Part shown: positions 8,807 to 16,988 of the stretch, in pieces | Position numbering within the stretch: the first letter of the stretch is position 1 | Layout: the number at the start of each line of letters is the position of its first letter | DNA from: Streptomyces aurantiogriseus | GTDB taxonomy: Bacteria; Actinomycetota; Actinomycetes; Streptomycetales; Streptomycetaceae | Length of the DNA stretch: 64,000 nt | Direction of reading: 5' to 3' | Assembly (NCBI RefSeq): GCF_014649375.1 | Contig: NZ_BMSX01000001.1 | Coordinates: 675,648-739,647 of the forward strand | Notes under the pieces: generated by a model | Told to the model about the DNA's origin: nothing | What the model saw: only the letters and a program-made list of their open reading frames with translations | Databases searched by the model: none | Program-made: the position numbers and the translations under genes

Positions 8807-9283
8807 ATGTACAGGCAGAGGAACAGGCCCAGGCACACGCAGCGCATGATGCTGACCGCCGCCGTCGTTCTCCTCCCCCTCGCGGCGGCCTGCGGCAGCG
8901 AGAAGGCGGACGGCGAGCAGGCAGGGAGCGGGTCGGTGAGCGCCGAGCAGCCCGTCACCGGCGTCAAGTGGAACGTCGACAGCGTCACTGTGGACGGCAC
9001 CACCCACCGTGCTCCCGCCGAGGCACACGTCGAGATCAAGGACGGCAAGGCGGCCGGCACCTATGGCTGCAACACCTTCAACGCCAACGCCGCCTTCGAG
9101 GGCGACCGCGTCCGGCTCAGCGACGTCAGGTCGACCAGGATGGCATGCGAGGACGCACCGATGGCCTTCGAACGCGTCCTGTCCCGCACCCTCACCGAAG
9201 GTGCCCTCACCACCGAGGTCAAGGGCACCACGCTGACGCTGAGCACCGACGACGGCAACCAGGTTCGCCTGAGCAGGACATGA
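8807..9283 (+). CDS. META-domain lipoprotein (HslJ-like)
   Basis: This 158-residue predicted lipoprotein has a basic N-terminus, a hydrophobic segment MLTAAVVLLPLAAAC and a lipobox LAAAC at about residues 25-29. After a Ser/Gly-rich linker comes a META/HslJ domain with the typical GTYGCNTFNA motif and a paired Cys in RMACEDA. META proteins are surface-anchored, and a role in stress or motility has been proposed in other bacteria. No partner gene is evident. An alternative start is the double Met 13-14 codons downstream. Confidence 0.85.
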   Translation: MYRQRNRPRHTQRMMLTAAVVLLPLAAACGSEKADGEQAGSGSVSAEQPVTGVKWNVDSVTVDGTTHRAPAEAHVEIKDGKAAGTYGCNTFNANAAFEGDRVRLSDVRSTRMACEDAPMAFERVLSRTLTEGALTTEVKGTTLTLSTDDGNQVRLSRT

Positions 9284-9499
9284 GACCCCGCCCGCGCACA
9301 CCCGGCGCAACCCGCCCGAGCGGCCCGAATGATGTGCGACACCTCACTCACGGATCGGCAACCGGTCCCCGGCCGACCGCGTCCAGAGCCCGCCCGACGG
9401 CCGAGTGGATCATCCCAATCCCGCTCTGACCTGCTGGAATGAGTGGATCATGGGTGATCCGGCCGGTCCCTGATTTAGTTACCGGCGAGTATCCCCAAT

Positions 9500-9528
9500 T
9501 CGGACCAGTGGTCGACCTCGCCTACACT
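9500..9528 (+). promoter_or_regulatory. Probable purF promoter giving a leaderless mRNA
   Basis: A -10 hexamer TACACT at 9523-9528 is spaced 17 bp from a -35-like TCGGAC at 9500-9505. The expected transcription start, about 7 nt after the -10, falls on the purF GTG at 9536. No ribosome binding site is visible. Confidence 0.55.
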
Positions 9529-9535
9529 CGATGGC

Positions 9536-11062
9536 GTGCCACGTGGTGACGGTCGACTCAATCACGATCTGCTTCCCGGCGAGAAGGGCCCCCAGGACGC
9601 TTGTGGCGTCTTCGGTGTCTGGGCTCCGGGCGAAGAGGTCGCAAAGCTCACGTACTTCGGGCTCTACGCCCTCCAGCATCGGGGCCAGGAATCCGCGGGT
9701 ATCGCGGTCAGCAACGGCTCCCAGATCCTCGTCTTCAAGGACATGGGCCTGGTCTCCCAGGTCTTCGACGAGACCTCGCTCGGTTCGCTCCAGGGTCACA
9801 TCGCGGTCGGACACGCCCGCTACTCGACCACCGGCGCCTCCGTGTGGGAGAACGCCCAGCCGACGTTCCGCGCCACCGCGCACGGCTCGATCGCGCTCGG
9901 CCACAACGGCAACCTCGTCAACACCGCTCAGCTCGCCGAGATGGTCGCCGACCTGCCCAAGCAGGAAGGCCGCACCCCGCGCGTGGCGGCCACCAACGAC
10001 ACCGACCTGCTCACCGCGCTGCTCGCGGCCCAGGTCGACGAGGACGGCAAGCCCCTGACCATCGAGGAGGCCGCCCACACGGTCCTCCCGCAGGTCCGCG
10101 GCGCCTTCTCCCTCGTCTTCATGGACGAGCACACCCTCTACGCCGCCCGCGACCCGCAGGGCATCCGCCCGCTGGTCCTCGGCCGGCTGGAGCGCGGCTG
10201 GGTCGTCGCCTCCGAGACCGCCGCCCTCGACATCACGGGCGCCAGCTTCGTCCGCGAGATCGAGCCGGGCGAGTTCGTCGCCATCGACCAGAACGGCCTG
10301 CGCACCTCCCGATTCGCGGAAGCGAAGCCCAAGGGCTGTGTCTTCGAGTACGTGTACCTGGCCCGTCCCGACACCGACATCGCCGGCCGGAACGTGTACC
10401 TCTCCCGCGTGGAGATGGGCCGCCGCCTGGCGAAGGAGGCCCCGGCCGAGGCCGACCTGGTCATAGCGACCCCGGAGTCCGGCACCCCGGCCGCCATCGG
10501 CTACGCGGAGGCCTCCGGCATCCCCTTCGGCGCGGGCCTGGTCAAGAACGCGTATGTCGGCCGGACCTTCATCCAGCCCTCGCAGACCATCCGCCAGCTC
10601 GGCATCCGCCTGAAGCTGAACCCGCTGAAGGAAGTCATCAAGGGCAAGCGCCTGGTCGTCGTCGACGACTCCATCGTGCGCGGCAACACCCAGCGGGCCC
10701 TGGTCCGCATGCTCCGCGAGGCGGGCGCCGCCGAGGTCCACATCCGGATCTCCTCGCCGCCCGTGAAGTGGCCCTGCTTCTTCGGCATCGACTTCGCCAC
10801 CCGCGCCGAGCTCATCGCCAACGGCATGACGATCGACGAGATCGGCACCTCGCTCGGCGCCGACTCCCTGGCCTACATCTCCATCGACGGCATGATCGAG
10901 GCGACCACCATCGCCAAGCCGAACCTCTGCCGCGCCTGCTTCGACGGCGAGTACCCGATGGAGCTCCCCGACCCTGAGCTGCTCGGCAAGCAGCTGCTGG
11001 AGACGGAGCTGGCCGCGGGCCCGGCCGCCACGGCCGCGGCCGACGCGATCCGCCGCCCGTAA
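9536..11062 (+). CDS. purF: Amidophosphoribosyltransferase PurF
   Basis: This 508-residue enzyme makes phosphoribosylamine from PRPP and glutamine, the first committed step of purine synthesis. It has a short propeptide, then the N-terminal nucleophile Cys in GPQDACGVFG (about residue 23), an Ntn-hydrolase domain with YALQHRGQESAG, and a phosphoribosyltransferase domain with the PRPP loop VVVDDSIVRGNTQRA. Cysteines in the C-terminal part (CFFGIDF and LCRACFDGEYP) fit the iron-sulfur-type PurF. The start is a GTG without a ribosome binding site. It is probably transcribed separately from purSQL and followed by purM. Confidence 0.97.
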   Translation: MPRGDGRLNHDLLPGEKGPQDACGVFGVWAPGEEVAKLTYFGLYALQHRGQESAGIAVSNGSQILVFKDMGLVSQVFDETSLGSLQGHIAVGHARYSTTGASVWENAQPTFRATAHGSIALGHNGNLVNTAQLAEMVADLPKQEGRTPRVAATNDTDLLTALLAAQVDEDGKPLTIEEAAHTVLPQVRGAFSLVFMDEHTLYAARDPQGIRPLVLGRLERGWVVASETAALDITGASFVREIEPGEFVAIDQNGLRTSRFAEAKPKGCVFEYVYLARPDTDIAGRNVYLSRVEMGRRLAKEAPAEADLVIATPESGTPAAIGYAEASGIPFGAGLVKNAYVGRTFIQPSQTIRQLGIRLKLNPLKEVIKGKRLVVVDDSIVRGNTQRALVRMLREAGAAEVHIRISSPPVKWPCFFGIDFATRAELIANGMTIDEIGTSLGADSLAYISIDGMIEATTIAKPNLCRACFDGEYPMELPDPELLGKQLLETELAAGPAATAAADAIRRP

Positions 11063-11099
11063 GCCTCGTACGTACTCACCAACCGAAAGATCCCAGGCA

Positions 11100-12212
11100 A
11101 TGTCTGCTGTGCCAGATCAGTCGCCTCCGGCGACGGGCCCATCCGGTATTTCCGGATCCGGTGCTTCCTACGCGGCTGCCGGCGTCGACATCGAAGCGGG
11201 CGACCGCGCGGTCGAGCTGATGAAGGAGTGGGTGAAGAAGACGCAGCGCCCCGAGGTCCTCGGCGGCCTCGGCGGCTTCGCCGGCCTCTTCGACGCCTCC
11301 GCCCTCAAGCGCTACGAGCGCCCGCTGCTCGCCTCCGCCACGGACGGCGTCGGCACCAAGGTCGACATCGCGCGTCAGCTCGGCGTCTACGACACCATCG
11401 GCCACGACCTGGTCGCCATGGTGATGGACGACATCGTGGTGTGCGGCGCCGAGCCGCTGTTCATGACCGACTACATCTGCGTCGGCAAGGTCCACCCCGA
11501 GCGCGTCGCCGCCATCGTCAAGGGCATCGCCGAGGGCTGTGTCCTGGCCGGCTGCGCCCTGGTCGGCGGCGAGACCGCCGAGCACCCGGGCCTGCTGGGC
11601 GAGGACGACTTCGACGTCGCCGGCGCCGGCACAGGCGTGGTGGAGGCGGACCGCCTGCTGGGCGCGGATCGCATCCGTACGGGTGACACGGTGATCGCCA
11701 TGGCGTCCTCCGGCCTTCACTCGAACGGGTACTCCCTCGTCCGGCACGTCCTGCTGAACCAGGCCGGCCTCTCTCTCGACGCACACATCGAGGAACTTGG
11801 CCGCACCCTCGGCGAGGAGCTCCTGGAGCCGACCAAGATCTACTCGCTGGACTGCCTGGCCCTGACCCGCACCACCGAGGTGCACGCCTTCAGCCACATC
11901 ACCGGCGGCGGACTCGCGGCCAACCTCGCCCGGGTCGTCCCCGACGGACTGCACGCGACCGTCGACCGCTCCACCTGGACCCCCGCCCCGGTCTTCGACC
12001 TCGTCGGCAGGACCGGCGACGTCGAGCGACTGGAGCTGGAGAAGACCCTCAACATGGGCGTCGGCATGATCGCGATCGTCCCGGAGGGGTCGACGCACGT
12101 GGCCCTGGCGACCCTGGCCGACCGCGGGGTCGACGCCTGGGTCGCCGGTGAGATCACCGAGCGCGGCGAGCACACCACCGGAGCGACTCTGGTCGGGGAC
12201 TACGCCGGCTGA
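11100..12212 (+). CDS. purM: Phosphoribosylformylglycinamidine cyclo-ligase PurM (AIR synthase)
   Basis: This 370-residue enzyme closes FGAM to AIR using ATP, directly after the PurSQL step. Visible family motifs are the substrate-binding SATDGVGTK (about 80), MVMDDIVVCGAEPLFM, GGETAEHPG and the TGGGLAANLARV loop. It starts 37 bases after purF on the same strand, so the two are likely cotranscribed. The extended N-terminus of about 20 residues is Ser/Gly/Pro-rich. A terminator follows. Confidence 0.97.
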   Translation: MSAVPDQSPPATGPSGISGSGASYAAAGVDIEAGDRAVELMKEWVKKTQRPEVLGGLGGFAGLFDASALKRYERPLLASATDGVGTKVDIARQLGVYDTIGHDLVAMVMDDIVVCGAEPLFMTDYICVGKVHPERVAAIVKGIAEGCVLAGCALVGGETAEHPGLLGEDDFDVAGAGTGVVEADRLLGADRIRTGDTVIAMASSGLHSNGYSLVRHVLLNQAGLSLDAHIEELGRTLGEELLEPTKIYSLDCLALTRTTEVHAFSHITGGGLAANLARVVPDGLHATVDRSTWTPAPVFDLVGRTGDVERLELEKTLNMGVGMIAIVPEGSTHVALATLADRGVDAWVAGEITERGEHTTGATLVGDYAG

Positions 12213-12231
12213 ACCCTGCAGGCAGCACAAG

Positions 12232-12263
12232 ACCCGGTCGGTGACCGAAGTCACCGACCGGGT
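12232..12263. terminator. Terminator between purM and the DUF3073 gene
   Basis: A 14-bp perfect stem (ACCCGGTCGGTGAC / GTCACCGACCGGGT) closes a CGAA tetraloop. It lies between two converging genes and can serve both. Confidence 0.85.
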
Positions 12264-12280
12264 GAGTGCTCAGTGCAAGG

Positions 12281-12529
12281 TCAAGCGCCGCGACGGTGTT
12301 GTTGCGAGGAGTCCTCGTCCTCGTCCTCGTCGTCCTCGTACAGATCGGCGTACCGGCTGTAGAGGTCGTCGTCTTGCTCATCGTCCTCGAACGGCTCGCC
12401 ATTCGGCGGCATGTTCGACGTCGATGCGCCCAGCTCTTCGGCCAGGCGTGAGAGGTCCGTCCCGCCGCTGTTGTACTTCAGCTGGCGGGCGACCTTCGCT
12501 TGCTTGGCCTTGGCCCGGCCGCGCCCCAT
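12281..12529 (-). CDS. DUF3073 small acidic protein
   Basis: This 82-residue actinobacterial protein has a basic N-terminal stretch (MGRGRAKAKQAKVARQLKY) that would suit nucleic-acid binding, and a very acidic C-terminal half with runs of Asp/Glu such as EDDEDEDEDSSQ. No function is established to my knowledge. The position beside purM is conserved in Streptomyces as I remember it. Confidence 0.9.
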   Translation of the reverse strand: MGRGRAKAKQAKVARQLKYNSGGTDLSRLAEELGASTSNMPPNGEPFEDDEQDDDLYSRYADLYEDDEDEDEDSSQQHRRGA

Positions 12530-12867
12530 GGCTCGACCCCCTCAACGACGGGGCTCGACGGCCCCAGAGTCTTGACACGCGTTCATGATCCGGAACGGAC
12601 TCTCCGCAGAGAGGCCGGTCCGTAGGGCTTCCACGGTACCTGAGCCCGCACCCATACGGTACGTCGCCCGTAGGACGCGCGTGTGCGCAGAACCTTCGAG
12701 GCGCCCCGTCCTCGCTGGTCAGTGGCGATTTTAACCACTTATCGGCGGACGACCCGCCGGGAAGAGTGAGAGTTCTCTCTAACTTTCCACCGACTGGTAC
12801 CGAACAAATCAGCGACCGAGATGAGAGCGGGGCGTTTTCGAGCCTCAGCGGAAGCCTGCCCTCCCTG
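12530..12867. other. Intergenic region upstream of the DUF3073 gene
   Basis: No gene is seen. The segment between about 12730 and 12800 is relatively AT-rich and probably holds the DUF3073 promoter on the minus strand. A short inverted repeat GAGAG-TTCT-CTC occurs near 12770. No clear terminator for the valine dehydrogenase gene was found. Confidence 0.4.
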
Positions 12868-13962
12868 TCACCACCCCCGCGCCTGCGCCGCCTCGTGCAT
12901 TCGCTGCTCGGCGATCCGGTCGGCCGCCGCGGCCGGCGGAATCCCGTCCTCCTTCGCACGTGCGAAGATTGCGAGCGTGGTGTCGAAGATCTTCGCGGCC
13001 TTCGCCTTGCACCGGTCGAAGTCGAAGCCGTGCAGCTCGTCGGCGACCTGGATGACCCCGCCGGCGTTCACCACGTAGTCCGGCGCGTAGAGGATCCCGC
13101 GGTCGGCGAGGTCCTTCTCGACGCCCGGGTGCGCGAGCTGGTTGTTGGCCGCGCCGCACACGATTCTTGCGGTCAGCACCGGCACGGAGTCGTCGTTCAG
13201 CGCCCCGCCCAGCGCGCAGGGGGCGTAGATGTCGAGCCCGTCGACCCGGATCAGCGCCTCGGTGTCCGCGACGGCCGTCACGCCCTCAGGGTGCCGGTCG
13301 AGGATCCGGCGTACGGCGTCCGCGCGCACGTCCGTGATCACGACCTCGGCGCCCTCGTCCCGCAGGTGCTCCACCAGGTGGCGGCCGACCTTGCCGACGC
13401 CCGCGATGCCGACCCTGCGGCCGCGCAGCGAGGGGTCGCCCCACAGGTGCTGGGCGCTGGCCCGCATGCCCTGGTAGACGCCGAAGGCGGTCAGGACCGA
13501 CGAGTCCCCCGCGCCGCCGTTCTCCGGCGAGCGCCCGGTCGTCCAGCGGCACTCGCGTGCCACGACGTCCATGTCGGCCACGTAGGTGCCGACGTCGCAG
13601 GCGGTCACGTACCGCCCGCCGAGCGAGGCCACGAAACGGCCGTACGCGAGCAGCAGCTTCTCGGTCTTGATCACGTCGGGGTCACCGATGATCACAGCCT
13701 TGCCGCCGCCGTGGTCCAGACCGGCCATGGCGTTCTTGTACGACATCCCGCGCGCGAGGTTCAGGGCGTCGGCGACGGCCTCCTCCTCGGTCGCGTAGGG
13801 GTAGAAGCGGGTACCGCCGAGCGCGGGGCCCAGGGCGGTGGAGTGGAGGGCGATGACGGCCTTGAGGCCGCTGGCGCGGTCCTGGCAGAGCACGACTTGC
13901 TCGTGACCTCCCTGGTCCGAGTGGAACAGGGTGTGCAGGACGCCGTTTGATACGTCGGTCAC
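12868..13962 (-). CDS. vdh: Valine dehydrogenase (Glu/Leu/Phe/Val dehydrogenase family)
   Basis: This 364-residue enzyme oxidatively deaminates valine and other branched-chain amino acids with NAD, feeding acyl-CoA precursors for macrolides and branched fatty acids. The active-site region shows [12 protein letters not shown] and [15 protein letters not shown] with the catalytic Lys, and the Rossmann loop is [11 protein letters not shown]. The chosen start is the GTG at 13962, with AGGAG eight bases upstream. The length matches Streptomyces Vdh as I recall it. It stands alone on its strand. Confidence 0.93.
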   Translation of the reverse strand: MTDVSNGVLHTLFHSDQGGHEQVVLCQDRASGLKAVIALHSTALGPALGGTRFYPYATEEEAVADALNLARGMSYKNAMAGLDHGGGKAVIIGDPDVIKTEKLLLAYGRFVASLGGRYVTACDVGTYVADMDVVARECRWTTGRSPENGGAGDSSVLTAFGVYQGMRASAQHLWGDPSLRGRRVGIAGVGKVGRHLVEHLRDEGAEVVITDVRADAVRRILDRHPEGVTAVADTEALIRVDGLDIYAPCALGGALNDDSVPVLTARIVCGAANNQLAHPGVEKDLADRGILYAPDYVVNAGGVIQVADELHGFDFDRCKAKAAKIFDTTLAIFARAKEDGIPPAAAADRIAEQRMHEAAQARGW

Positions 13963-14183
13963 GGTGGTGACTCCTGGGTAACTGGCGGCGGTCGGGACGC
14001 GGGCTCCCGTACGGGTGGCGGGGCCCGTGGGATGAGCGTAGAGCCTGCGGGCGCCGTCGATCGGGAGGTGTTCGGGATCACCTTCTCCCGGAGTACGCGC
14101 GTGGGACGATTTGCATGTTTTCCGGCCCCTCCAGGAGCGGGTCCGGAAGGTTTCCCGTTCGGCCGAAAGGGGAGGGAGCAGGC

Positions 14184-15026
14184 GTGCCCCAGGTGTCCTC
14201 GGTGATCGTTCCATACGCGGCCTATCTGCGCGTGTACGAGCCGCTGGCCGCCTTTCCCGAGCCGGAGCGCAACCACTGGGCGCGCTACGCCCTCCGCCCC
14301 GACCGCCCCTCCTACCAGGACGAGCTGCGCCGCTCGCTGGCCGACCTGTTGCCCACCCCGCCGGTCGCGGTGCCGGTCCACGAGAGCGGCGACGCGTTCG
14401 TGCTCGAGGTGAACGGCGTGCTGTGCGTGTGCCCCTGGCGGACCCGGCTGCGTGGCTGGCAGGCCCTGGGGGAGCTGGGCGACGAACTGCCGGGTCCGGT
14501 GCTGGACGCCGTCCTGCCTCCCGTGGTCCGCCTCCAGGCGGCCCAGGACTACGAGCGCTGGCTGGCCCGCAACCCCGACGCCCGGCCCTGGATCCGTTCG
14601 GCGGCCTGGCAGGTCCCGCTCAACTGGTTCGTGCTCGTCTCCGACGAGGAGCGCGAGTGGGACAAGGGGACCGCTGAGCTGCCCCCGGTGCTGCGCTACC
14701 GCACCCCGATGGTGCAGGCGCGGCGCCGCGTGGCCCGGGGCCTGCGCGCGCTCAAGGACGCCATGGACGAGGGGCCGCTCATCGACGGCCTGGTGGACGT
14801 GGGGCGCTGGCTGGAGGAGTTCCACCCGCGGTCCCTGGTCGAGTTGGACTACGGCGGCCTCGTGCACGCCCTCCCGGCCGGCGACCTGGAGAGCGATCAC
14901 TCGGCGGCGGACGTCGCCGAGGGGATCGACGCCCTGCGCCGCGGCGACGGGAGCGCGGCGGGGGAGGCGTACGCCCGGCTCGTGGAGCGGTGGCGGTCGG
15001 TACGGGACCGGCGCTCGGCGAACTGA
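14184..15026 (+). CDS. Conserved hypothetical protein between vdh and bldC
   Basis: This roughly 280-residue soluble protein starts with [20 protein letters not shown]. The GTG at 14184 follows a GGGGAGGGAGC ribosome binding site. It is rich in Arg, Trp and acidic residues, has no signal peptide or membrane segment, and shows no motif that I recognise. Its location between vdh and bldC is, from memory, conserved in Streptomyces. Function unknown. Confidence 0.8.
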   Translation: MPQVSSVIVPYAAYLRVYEPLAAFPEPERNHWARYALRPDRPSYQDELRRSLADLLPTPPVAVPVHESGDAFVLEVNGVLCVCPWRTRLRGWQALGELGDELPGPVLDAVLPPVVRLQAAQDYERWLARNPDARPWIRSAAWQVPLNWFVLVSDEEREWDKGTAELPPVLRYRTPMVQARRRVARGLRALKDAMDEGPLIDGLVDVGRWLEEFHPRSLVELDYGGLVHALPAGDLESDHSAADVAEGIDALRRGDGSAAGEAYARLVERWRSVRDRRSAN

Positions 15027-15584
15027 CGGTGTGACAGATGCGACAAGCGTGTCCTTAGTGACGTACGTCACGGCCACAAAGATGTCGAACAGCGTACGGT
15101 CTACCCACTTCACGGAAGTGACGGGATGTAGGTCCCGATCCGGGCTTATGGCTCAAGAGTCGCAAGGGTGACGGACCGCACGTACGCGGCCCTTGCGTCG
15201 CTTGCCCCTCCTCGTGCCAAAATAGGACAAGGAGTCCGGGGAGGGCTCCATCCGTCCACTTGTGCTCCATCGTGGGGGGAATCTCAGCATTGCACGCTTT
15301 GGGGGGTCTGGTGACTCCTGATCGCCCGTGTGACTGATCGTCACACTGGCGTGACTGTCCGCTATGGCATGGTCCATCGGCTTCCGTCGCCGATGAACAC
15401 CTGGGGGGCAATTCCATCGGTTTGGCCGACGCGGCTGGACAGATGGTGTAGTTGTAGTGCCGAGGACAAGCCGTTCGTCCTATAACCGACTCGGCCCGCG
15501 TCCGCCATTTCGGGCAACGCGGGTCAAGGTGCAGAATTTAGAGGAAAGAACCGAGAAGGTTCGGTTCTCCCGAGGAGGCCGCTC
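15027..15584 (+). promoter_or_regulatory. Long bldC upstream region with a hairpin next to the ribosome binding site
   Basis: 558 bp hold no recognisable gene. Several short GTGAC/GTCAC repeats occur at 15330-15360. Directly before the bldC ribosome binding site (GAGGAGG at about 15571) an 8-bp perfect inverted repeat AGAACCGA-N6-TCGGTTCT lies at 15547-15568. It could be an operator or an mRNA hairpin that tunes bldC translation. BldC itself prefers direct repeats with AATT cores, which this is not. Confidence 0.5.
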
Positions 15585-15791
15585 ATGACCGCTCGCACCC
15601 CTGATGCTGAGCCGCTGCTGACCCCGGCTGAGGTCGCCACCATGTTCCGCGTGGACCCGAAGACGGTCACGCGGTGGGCGAAGGCCGGCAAGCTCACGTC
15701 GATCCGTACGCTCGGCGGGCACCGCCGTTACCGCGAGGCCGAGGTTCGTGCCCTGCTGGCGGGCATTCCGCAGCAGCGCAGCGAGGCCTGA
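15585..15791 (+). CDS. bldC: BldC developmental regulator (small MerR-like DNA-binding protein)
   Basis: This 68-residue protein consists of little more than a MerR-type winged helix-turn-helix (LLTPAEVATMFRVDPKTVTR, then WAKAGKLTSIRTLGGHRRYR). It lacks the dimerisation and effector domains of classical MerR proteins. In Streptomyces, BldC holds back entry into sporulation by binding direct repeats head-to-tail. Sequence and length agree with the known protein as I remember it. It has a good GAGGAGG ribosome binding site and a strong downstream terminator, so it is transcribed alone. Confidence 0.97.
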   Translation: MTARTPDAEPLLTPAEVATMFRVDPKTVTRWAKAGKLTSIRTLGGHRRYREAEVRALLAGIPQQRSEA

Positions 15792-15908
15792 ACAACTGAA
15801 TAACCGGGCAGAACGCCAGGTCCCCCAACCTGTCGAAACGCCCGAACCCTAGCTCCAAACGACGCGGGTCCTGCCCCAACAGGCCCGTTGCCCACACGGT
15901 GCGTCGTC

Positions 15909-15948
15909 GATCGCGCTGGACTCCGCCGGGTCCAGCGCGATCTTTTTT
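15909..15948 (+). terminator. Strong Rho-independent terminator downstream of bldC
   Basis: A 12-bp perfect stem GATCGCGCTGGA / TCCAGCGCGATC is followed by six T residues (15943-15948). It lies about 120 bp after the bldC stop. Confidence 0.92.
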
Positions 15949-16264
15949 GTGCGCCGGGACCTGTCTAGCGGGTCGCTCTGTGAGCGGCCTTGTCAGAGTC
16001 TGGGGAGTCTCTGGGAGAGTTGCGGGGGGTTCCGGGAGGCGCCCTCCGGACATCCGGCGGAGTGGTGCACGGAGTGGTGCAATTGCACATATTAAATTGA
16101 CCAGTTGTAGGAGCCTGGTAAGAACCCATGCTCCGGAAACTCATGCCGTGACTCCCGTCACATGCCACTGGCCTTGTTGCCACTGGCGCATGTGAGTTAT
16201 AGGAAGCGCTTGCTCCCGCCGCTCCATCGTCCCCCGCCGGTACGGCTGTTGACGCGGCCGACGG
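15949..16264. other. Gene-poor segment after bldC
   Basis: No convincing gene was found. The patch at 16080-16115 is unusually AT-rich for this genome. Two direct copies of CGGAGTGGTGCA occur at about 16058-16081. An imperfect inverted pair CACATGCCACTGGC / GCCACTGGCGCATGTG lies around 16160-16195. The function is unknown. Confidence 0.4.
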
Positions 16265-16456
16265 TCACGGCGCCGAGGGGCTCTCGTCCTCGACGGTCTT
16301 CTCCGGGCCCTGTGCGCCCCGTGGAGCGCCGTCCATCGCCAGCCGCAGCAGACGGTGGCAGATCGGGCAGTGGCGGGTCACATGCCGATAGGACGACGCG
16401 GCCGACAGATGCGCGCGGAGCAGCGCCCGCGTCTCGTGCCTAGCCGATGCCGCCAT
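16265..16456 (-). CDS. DUF6274-type small protein
   Basis: This 63-residue protein begins with MAASARHETRALLRAHLSAA and contains a compact CPICHRLLRLAMD motif (Cys-x2-Cys-His) that may bind a metal. The start follows a good GGAGGTG ribosome binding site. It is found close to bldC in Streptomyces as I recall it. No function is known to me. Confidence 0.78.
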   Translation of the reverse strand: MAASARHETRALLRAHLSAASSYRHVTRHCPICHRLLRLAMDGAPRGAQGPEKTVEDESPSAP

Positions 16457-16592
16457 ACGCCACCTCCAAGAGGGCCCACGCAGGGAACGGGGCCCTGAAC
16501 TCTGGGGTACCGAGGGAATGTGACGCCGTCAAGAGAGCGGGGGCTGTGCCGGTCGCACCGATGCCGACGCCGGCACCGGTGCGACCGTCTCC

Positions 16593-16735
16593 TGGGGGCT
16601 GCCGCCCCAGACCCCGCTTCGGCCCTGAACGGGGCTCGTCCTCGAACTCCCCCAGAGGGGGTGCCCCCAGACGGGCGGATCGTGCTGACCGGCGTGGAGA
16701 CGCGCCACGGATCCGGCTGCGCCGCGGGCGCGGCC
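16593..16735. repeat. Streptomyces interspersed GC-rich repeat cluster
   Basis: The segment 16593-16670 is built of nested short palindromes (GGGGGCTGCCGCCCC, ACCCCGCTTCGG, CCCCCAGAGGGGGTGCCCCC) of the kind scattered between Streptomyces genes. A second element at 16714-16735 is identical over 22 bp to 21212-21233 inside the decayed tRNA-Asp, and the similarity continues to about 16755. No coding function. Confidence 0.6.
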
Positions 16736-16782
16736 CCCGTCTTGGCGGGGTGGAAGGGTGACGGGGTGGTGCGGGTATGCGA

Positions 16783-16810
16783 AGAGCCCGGGTCCGAAGA
16801 CCCGGGCTCT
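16783..16810 (-). terminator. Terminator of the tRNA-Asp gene
   Basis: A 12-bp perfect stem AGAGCCCGGGTC / GACCCGGGCTCT with a CGAA loop lies just after the tRNA-Asp 3' end on the minus strand. Confidence 0.8.
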
Positions 16811-16819
16811 CACTCTGTG

Positions 16820-16894
16820 CGGTCCTGACGGGATTTGAACCCGCGGCCTCCACCTTGACAGGGTGGCGAGCACTCCAAACTGCTCCACAGGACC
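16820..16894 (-). tRNA. tRNA-Asp (GUC), copy 1
   Basis: 75 nt with acceptor GGTCCTG/CAGGACC, anticodon loop CTGTCAA and T-loop TTCAAAT. It is identical over its whole length to the copy at 21443-21517. It lies downstream of hrpA on the same strand. Confidence 0.97.
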
Positions 16895-16988
16895 AGGTTT
16901 CGCGGCACTTGCTGGTGCGTTGTGCTGCGAGAAGAGACTGTACAGGAGGGTGGGCCCTTGGTCGAACTCACCCTCCGTGCAGGATGCG

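Noticed and set aside
16061..16195. Short direct and inverted repeats after bldC as a CRISPR or transposon end
   Set aside because: Only two copies of a 12-bp unit, no regular spacers, no transposase frame and no target-site duplication.
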